From Candidatus Chloroploca asiatica (lineage in GTDB: Bacteria; Chloroflexota; Chloroflexia; Chloroflexales; Chloroflexaceae), in the NCBI RefSeq assembly GCF_002532075.1, contig NZ_LYXE01000024.1:1-64000 (forward strand): a DNA stretch of 64,000 nucleotides, in the 5' to 3' direction. Below are positions 59,232 through 64,000 of the stretch, piece after piece (position 1 is the first letter of the stretch; each line of letters opens with the position of its first letter). The notes below the pieces were generated by a model, which saw only the letters and a program-made list of their open reading frames with translations, was not told the origin of the DNA and searched no databases. The position numbers and the translations under genes are program-made.

Positions 59232-61202
59232 ATGCTTTCGTACCGTCTGGCCGATCTGAGTGGGCCATTTTTTGATCCTGAGAAACCGTTTCGCAACTGG
59301 TCGTCGTTCCCCTACGATCAGCTTGATCTGCCGACGGCCCCGTATGTTGACCTACATCAACTCGATCAGGGGGTCGCACGGGCGTGTGCGCAACTTGATG
59401 TCTTGCACGCACAGGGCTACAATGGGGTTGTGGTGGATAACCTGGCCCACCTGGTTGCGTTTGATGGCCCTGGTGAACCAGTGTATGCTGCTGATAGCCC
59501 GGTGCGACGGCGTGCGCTTGTCTATCGCCGCGCCTTTGCATCGCTTGCCGAACATGCAGCCGCCCTTGGCATGCACTTTTTTGTGACCACCGATATGCAG
59601 TGGAGCACGCCGGAGTTGCGGCAGGCGGTTGGTGTCCTCGACGCTGGCAATCCACGTCTCGTGGCGCTTAATCAGCGTGCGCTCGCCGAGCTTTTTGCGG
59701 CTCTCCCGCAGGTGAGCGGGCTTGTGGTGCGCGTGGGCGAAGCGGGCGGGGCGCACAATCAGGGTGATACCTATACTGGCCATATGATCTATACAACGTC
59801 GGCGGCTTTGCGTATGCTGATCGAGCAGTTGTTGCCCGTGTGTGAAGAGTCCGGCAAGCAGTTGATCATCCGTACCTGGAGTGTCGGTATTGGCGAACTG
59901 GGTGATCTGATCTGTTCGCCTGCCCGTTATGCTGCGACGTTTGGTGGCCTCACTTCCCCCAACCTGCTTGTTTCGATCAAGCATGGGCCAGCCGACTTTT
60001 TTCGTCTGCTGCCAGCCAACCCGACACTGGGCTTGCCAGGCCCACGCCAACTGATCGAATTCCAGAATCGCCGTGAGTATGAACTCTTTGGTCTGGTGCC
60101 GAGTTCAATTGTCACCTTGCACGGTATGGCGCTAGCGCGTGCGGCGCGTGATCCACAGTGTGCTGGCTTCTGGGCGTGGAATAGTACCGGCGGCTGGGGC
60201 GGCGGGCAGGCTTCGCTGGGACAGAGCGGCTGGAACCTCTGGACTGAATTGAATAGTGCGGTAACGGCGGCGCTTGCCGATCAAGCCGCATTTGCGAGCG
60301 AAACCTTTGTCCGTGACTGGCTCCATACTCGTCTTGGGTTGGTGTGTAGCCCTGCTTTTGTTGATGTCGCTGCGGATCTCTATCGCGACTCGGCTCAGTT
60401 TCTTGAACAGGGTTGGTATATGAGCCACTTGCCACAGGCGGTCAACCGGCTTGGCGGGGTCTATCTTTCGCCTTTGCTCTGGGTCTGGTGGATGCGTCCG
60501 ACGGCCTCACTCCCGATCTGGGCGTATTTAGCCGGCGCTGTGGCTTCGCCGCAGACGGTGCTCGAGGCGAGTGCGCGAGCGGTGGCGCGAGCAAGAAAGT
60601 ATGCGGAACGTTTGGCAGAACTTGCGACTGAGGCCGCAGAGGTTCAGTTTGTCGTTGACAGTGCCCGTTATCTCGCCGATGTGCTGGCGCTGGCCTATGC
60701 GATCCGCGCATGCATGTTTGCTTTGTTGCAGCAGGCTCAGGCGGTAGAGCCGCGTTTGCGTAGCGATCTGCGCAAGGAAGTTGCGCAACTGATGGAGCAG
60801 ATTGCTATGCACCAGGCAACCTGGCGGCAGCGACGTGATTTTCCAGCGTTGGAGCTTGAGGAAGTCGAGCGCTTTCTTGCCGAACTCCGTACGCATCCCC
60901 GGCGGTTAGAGCTGCAGGCCCGCTTTGCCCTGGCGGCCGTTGGTCTGATACGCCACGAACGCAAACGCGCACTTGCCGGCGCTGCGGGGCTCGTTGGGGC
61001 GACCGGTGTTGCCCTCGTTATGCTTGGGCATCGCCATGGTCGGCTTGGCCTCGCCAGCTTAGCGACAGGCTTGGCTTTGCTTGCGCCGTTGCGTCACCAG
61101 GCCTTTCAGGCATTGCTCCCCTGGTTCAGCGAGCGCTTCAACGTGTTACCGTCGATCTTCTTTGAAACTGGCCCGGCTCTGGGTGAGTGGGTCGAGGGAT
61201 AA
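59232..61202 (+). CDS. Putative TIM-barrel glycosidase-like protein with C-terminal membrane segments
   Basis: A 656-residue protein not assigned to a named family. Residues ~20-330 look like a (beta/alpha)8 barrel related in style to alpha-glucuronidase/GH67-type proteins: NGVVVDNLAHLVAFDG, FFVTTDMQW, GLVVRVGEAGGAHNQGD, LIIRTWSVG and FWAWNSTGGWGG. Residues ~450-590 are largely helical. Two hydrophobic stretches near the C-terminus (about residues 580-625) could anchor the protein. There is no signal peptide, so the barrel is probably cytoplasmic. The TATAAT at 59166 supports separate transcription. Function is a weak inference. Confidence 0.55.
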   Translation: MLSYRLADLSGPFFDPEKPFRNWSSFPYDQLDLPTAPYVDLHQLDQGVARACAQLDVLHAQGYNGVVVDNLAHLVAFDGPGEPVYAADSPVRRRALVYRRAFASLAEHAAALGMHFFVTTDMQWSTPELRQAVGVLDAGNPRLVALNQRALAELFAALPQVSGLVVRVGEAGGAHNQGDTYTGHMIYTTSAALRMLIEQLLPVCEESGKQLIIRTWSVGIGELGDLICSPARYAATFGGLTSPNLLVSIKHGPADFFRLLPANPTLGLPGPRQLIEFQNRREYELFGLVPSSIVTLHGMALARAARDPQCAGFWAWNSTGGWGGGQASLGQSGWNLWTELNSAVTAALADQAAFASETFVRDWLHTRLGLVCSPAFVDVAADLYRDSAQFLEQGWYMSHLPQAVNRLGGVYLSPLLWVWWMRPTASLPIWAYLAGAVASPQTVLEASARAVARARKYAERLAELATEAAEVQFVVDSARYLADVLALAYAIRACMFALLQQAQAVEPRLRSDLRKEVAQLMEQIAMHQATWRQRRDFPALELEEVERFLAELRTHPRRLELQARFALAAVGLIRHERKRALAGAAGLVGATGVALVMLGHRHGRLGLASLATGLALLAPLRHQAFQALLPWFSERFNVLPSIFFETGPALGEWVEG

Positions 61203-61208
61203 TCACGT

Positions 61209-61237
61209 ATGGCGAGGGCTGTCAGCCTTCGCCACAC
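61209..61237. terminator. Hairpin between convergent genes
   Basis: GGCGAGGGCT and AGCCTTCGCC form a stem of up to 14 bp with one wobble suited to each strand. It lies between the 656-residue gene and the convergent sigma-factor gene, consistent with two-way termination. Confidence 0.55.
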
Positions 61238-61252
61238 GCGATCAGCTTGCGT

Positions 61253-61819
61253 TCAGTCTTCTGTCGAAACATCTTCACCAAGGCTGGTGCGGATCAGGCG
61301 ACCCAGGCGTTCGTGGGCCCGGTGTTGCAATGATTTGACTGCGCCAATGCTACGCCCTAGCTGGTTGGCGGTCTCTTCGAGTGAGAGGCCGTAGCTATGG
61401 CGGAGTAAGATGACCTGGCGCTGGGCTTCGCTGAGGTGAACGAGCGCTTCTTGGAGCGCTGCTTCATGGATGCGATCGGCAAGTTTCGTTTCGGGTCCTT
61501 CACTGATCGCGCACCATTCGCTGAGTGGGGTTTGTTTGCGCCTTTTGTTACGCCGCAGGGTGTCAACGGTGCGGGCGTGCGCAATGCTGTAGAGCCATGA
61601 TCCGATTGACCATCCCCGGTCTTCGTAGCGTTCGATGCTCTCGAGCATGCGTAAAAAGACATCGGACTGGATGTCGCGGGCGACTTCGGCGTCACCAATG
61701 CGATAGTAAACATAGCGATAGATCCCGGGTGCAAAGCGTTCGTAAATGGTTGATAAGGCTTCGGGGTCGGCGGATCGCGCACGACGAACAAGATCCTCGG
61801 GGAGTGCTGTTGTGTTCAT
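61253..61819 (-). CDS. ECF-type RNA polymerase sigma factor
   Basis: A 188-residue sigma-70 family factor of the ECF type. Region 2 has YERFAPGIYRYVYYRIGDAEVARDIQSDVFLRML and the core-binding SWLYSIAHARTVDTLRR. Region 4 has LSEAQRQVILLRHSYGLSLEETANQLGRSIGAVKSLQHRAHERL, a standard helix-turn-helix. ATG 61819 is preferred over the longer frame to 61951 because GAGAGA precedes it. No anti-sigma gene follows, since the next gene is convergent. The regulon is unknown. Confidence 0.92.
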   Translation of the reverse strand: MNTTALPEDLVRRARSADPEALSTIYERFAPGIYRYVYYRIGDAEVARDIQSDVFLRMLESIERYEDRGWSIGSWLYSIAHARTVDTLRRNKRRKQTPLSEWCAISEGPETKLADRIHEAALQEALVHLSEAQRQVILLRHSYGLSLEETANQLGRSIGAVKSLQHRAHERLGRLIRTSLGEDVSTED

Positions 61820-62025
61820 GGTCGTCTCTCTCGCCATTTGTAAGGATGCAAGGCTTGCATTGATGCGTATCGGGGAGTACAAGTCTTGTCCGACCTGAAC
61901 TCCCGTATGCGAGATGCTGACGACGCTGGCAGCAGTGATCAATGGATGCACTGCTGAGTATAGCGAGGGGGGGGTTATGTTGGGGTTATGGATTTGTAAT
62001 GAGTTAGTTCTGCGCCATGGGCGCT

Positions 62026-64000
62026 TTACGCGCCGGTGGCGTCTTCTTCAGCCTCAAGCTCGATCAAGTTGACCCCACCAGTGACGCTTGCTCCTTGCGC
62101 AAAGGGGAGACGGCGCACGATCCCGCTGTAGGGGGCCACCACCGTGTGTTCCATTTTCATCGCTTCGAGGATCATCAGGGCCTGACCCTCGGCGACCTGT
62201 TCGCCTTCGCTGACGAGCAGTTTGATCAGCGTGCCGGGCATTGGTGCGGTGAGTCCGGCGGCATCGTGGCCACCCCCCGGTCGCGTAGCGCTATCGGCAC
62301 TGAGGGGCGCAGGTTGGGTGAGCCGGTAACTGTTGCCGCGCCAGCCGATCAAGAGGTTGCCACTGTGGTCGTGCGCAAATAAAAAGCGCTCGAATTTTTC
62401 TCCGAATTCGAGTACGCATTCGGTTGCGCCCTGGATCACGCGGCGTACCGGGTGGCTTGTTCCTTGGACGCTGATTGTCCAGTCATTTCCACGGTGCTGC
62501 GTATACGCAACCAGGGCGTGGTCGCCGCTCTGGAAGCGCACTGGCACACCGGCGTTGCCCATGCGCCAGTGCAGCGCAAAGGGATCGTGGCGAAGCGGCG
62601 TTGCCGAGGTGGGCTGAGAAGGATGCTGTGCAAGGATCGCTCCGGCCAGCACGACTTCCAACGGCGGCTCGGCAGGCTGTTCGATCTCCAGGGGATAATC
62701 GCTCAGAAAACCGGTATGGGTTGCGCCCGTCGCAAAAGCAGGATGGGCCGCAAGCGCACGAAGCAGGGCAAGATTGGTGGTCAGTCCGAGCACTACGGTT
62801 GACTCAAGGGCAGCCCGGAGGCGCTCGACGGCTGCGGTGCGGTCTTCGCCCGCGACGATCAGCTTGGCGATCATCGGGTCGTAATGCACGGTCACCTCAT
62901 CGCCGCTACTCAAGCCGGCGTCGACGCGGATGCCCGGGCCAGTTGGTGGCGCAAAAAGCGCCAGTTGTCCAATGGCGGGCAAATACGAGACCGGATCTTC
63001 GGCATAGAGGCGTACCTCGATCGCGTGGCCGCGCATCGCGATCTCGCTCTGGGTCAAGGTGAGCGGTTCGCCCCTGGCGATAGCAATCTGCCAGCGCACC
63101 AGATCGAGCCCGGTCACCAATTCAGTCACAGGGTGTTCAACCTGCAAGCGCGTATTCATCTCGAGAAAATAGAACTGACCCTCGGGATCAAGGACAAACT
63201 CGACGGTACCAGCATTGACATACCCGGCGGCCCGTGCGACGCGCACGGCTGCCTCGCCCATCGTTGCGCGCAGGGCAGGACTCAGGGCGGGTGACGGAGC
63301 CTCTTCGAGGATCTTCTGATGGCGGCGCTGGATCGAGCATTCGCGCTCGCCGAGGTGCAGCACCGTCCCATAGGCATCGGCGAGCACCTGGATCTCGACG
63401 TGGCGCGGGCGTACGATGAGGCGTTCGAGCAGCACGGCATCATCGCCAAAAGCCGCGCGGGACTCGCGGCGAGCGCCGGCGAGCGCGTCGGTGAAGCCGG
63501 CGAGATCAGTGACGACCCGCATGCCCTTGCCGCCGCCACCGGCACTCGCCTTGATCAGCAGCGGCGTGCCAATGCGTTTGGCCTCGGCCAGTAAGCGTTC
63601 ATCAGACTGATCCGGCCCATCGTAGCCTGGAACGACCGGCACACCGGCGGCCGTGGCGAGGTGACGGGCCCCAATCTTGCCACCCATGGCCTCGATCGCC
63701 TCGGGGGGCGGGCCAACAAAGATCAACCCCGCCTCGCGGCACATCCGGGCAAACGCCGCATTCTCGGCAAGAAAGCCATAGCCGGGATGGATCGCCTCGG
63801 CCCCGGTTGCCTGGGCCGCCGCAATGATCGCCTCGCCACGCAGATAGCTCTGGGTCGCGGCAGGTGGCCCAAGGCAGACGGCGGCATCGGCAAGGCGCAC
63901 ATGCATTGCGCTTGCATCAGCCTCTGAATAGACCGCCACCGGGCTAATGCCCAGTTCACGACAGGCCCGCAGAATGCGTACGGCAATTTCACCGCGGTTG
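62026..64000 (-). CDS. Acyl-CoA carboxylase alpha subunit (biotin carboxylase plus BCCP), partial
   Basis: The 5' end lies beyond the window; the last visible codons read NRGEIAVRILRACRELGIS, the conserved start of biotin carboxylases. The ATP-grasp domain has VPGYDGPDQSDERLLAEA and KASAGGGGKGMRVV. A biotin carboxylase C-domain, a linker and a BCCP domain with EAMKMEHTVVAP follow, as in the fused alpha subunits of propionyl-CoA or methylcrotonyl-CoA carboxylases. In phototrophic Chloroflexota a propionyl-CoA carboxylase belongs to the 3-hydroxypropionate bicycle; for this gene that is inference. BirA (47995) would biotinylate it. The beta subunit is not in the window. Confidence 0.92.
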   Translation of the reverse strand, partial: NRGEIAVRILRACRELGISPVAVYSEADASAMHVRLADAAVCLGPPAATQSYLRGEAIIAAAQATGAEAIHPGYGFLAENAAFARMCREAGLIFVGPPPEAIEAMGGKIGARHLATAAGVPVVPGYDGPDQSDERLLAEAKRIGTPLLIKASAGGGGKGMRVVTDLAGFTDALAGARRESRAAFGDDAVLLERLIVRPRHVEIQVLADAYGTVLHLGERECSIQRRHQKILEEAPSPALSPALRATMGEAAVRVARAAGYVNAGTVEFVLDPEGQFYFLEMNTRLQVEHPVTELVTGLDLVRWQIAIARGEPLTLTQSEIAMRGHAIEVRLYAEDPVSYLPAIGQLALFAPPTGPGIRVDAGLSSGDEVTVHYDPMIAKLIVAGEDRTAAVERLRAALESTVVLGLTTNLALLRALAAHPAFATGATHTGFLSDYPLEIEQPAEPPLEVVLAGAILAQHPSQPTSATPLRHDPFALHWRMGNAGVPVRFQSGDHALVAYTQHRGNDWTISVQGTSHPVRRVIQGATECVLEFGEKFERFLFAHDHSGNLLIGWRGNSYRLTQPAPLSADSATRPGGGHDAAGLTAPMPGTLIKLLVSEGEQVAEGQALMILEAMKMEHTVVAPYSGIVRRLPFAQGASVTGGVNLIELEAEEDATGA

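Noticed and set aside
1-64000. tRNA, rRNA, insertion sequences, phage or attachment sites
   Set aside because: I inspected the gaps by eye and found no cloverleaf, rRNA core, transposase frame or integrase; only hairpins, promoters and short repeats.

Overview
The window reads as a chromosomal stretch of a filamentous anoxygenic phototroph-like Chloroflexota (Chloroflexus/Oscillochloris relatives). This is inferred from gene content and style: a MalG with extra membrane helices, a MutL-family protein in a DUF6754-type cluster, a fused biotin carboxylase/biotin carrier of the propionyl-CoA carboxylase type, a citramalate synthase inside the branched-chain operon, and fairly GC-rich coding DNA. 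I saw no rRNA, tRNA, CRISPR array, phage or insertion sequence. It looks like ordinary chromosome rather than a mobile island.

Layout, left to right. (1) 1-7450, + strand: a malto-oligosaccharide module with tandem promoters and putative LacI-type operator repeats, MalE/MalF/MalG-type transporter genes (no ATPase gene), a GH13 alpha-amylase/neopullulanase-like enzyme and a GH1 beta-glucosidase. (2) 7519-16506, - strand: a tightly packed and largely undescribed cluster. It encodes a RemB/DUF370-like protein, an SRPBCC protein, a 78-residue protein, a DUF6754-like membrane protein, two small polytopic membrane proteins, a 1275-residue membrane-anchored protein with about 35 Trp-Leu motifs, and a MutL-family actin-fold protein. 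This is the best candidate for a new system. (3) 16555-27181, - strand: flippase, ComEC-like domain, RidA, large membrane protein, xseB-xseA, accB, GHMP sugar kinase, GH15 glucoamylase/trehalase-like enzyme and a CPBP protease. (4) 27417-38142, - strand: a branched-chain amino acid operon ilvB-ilvN-ilvC-leuA-pheA-cimA-leuC-leuD, preceded by a promoter, an unlisted 25-codon leader peptide with 13 Leu/Val/Ile codons, and an attenuator hairpin. (5) 38197-45591: galT, half of a nucleoside/sugar ABC transporter, a solitary molybdenum hydroxylase large subunit, a remnant of a sensor-kinase-like gene and a CBS-ACT protein. (6) 45826-61202, + strand: thiolase, CDF transporter, birA, LCP protein, murJ, membrane protein, gyrB, nucleotidyltransferase, GAF plus degenerate GGDEF protein, an exported caspase-like DUF6345 protein and a putative TIM-barrel glycosidase-like membrane protein. 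(7) 61253-64000, - strand: an ECF sigma factor and the 5'-truncated acyl-CoA carboxylase alpha subunit.

The genes join several themes. Starch/oligosaccharide uptake and hydrolysis sit with glycogen- or trehalose-type breakdown (GH15). Biotin-dependent carboxylation is represented by AccB, BirA and the PccA-type subunit, which would suit a 3-hydroxypropionate-cycle organism. Branched-chain amino acid synthesis appears to be controlled by ribosome-mediated attenuation.

A second theme is structural. Nearly every intergenic gap holds a long, almost perfect hairpin, and ten of these share an apex of GC-NNN-GC with exactly three loop bases. Most lack a U-tract, and one lies only 18 bases before the next start codon. 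In the four family or gene-end hairpins with non-identical arms that lie downstream of a single assignable gene, all eight arm differences keep pairing as G-U in the RNA of that gene. One further hairpin, behind ilvC, is an exception.
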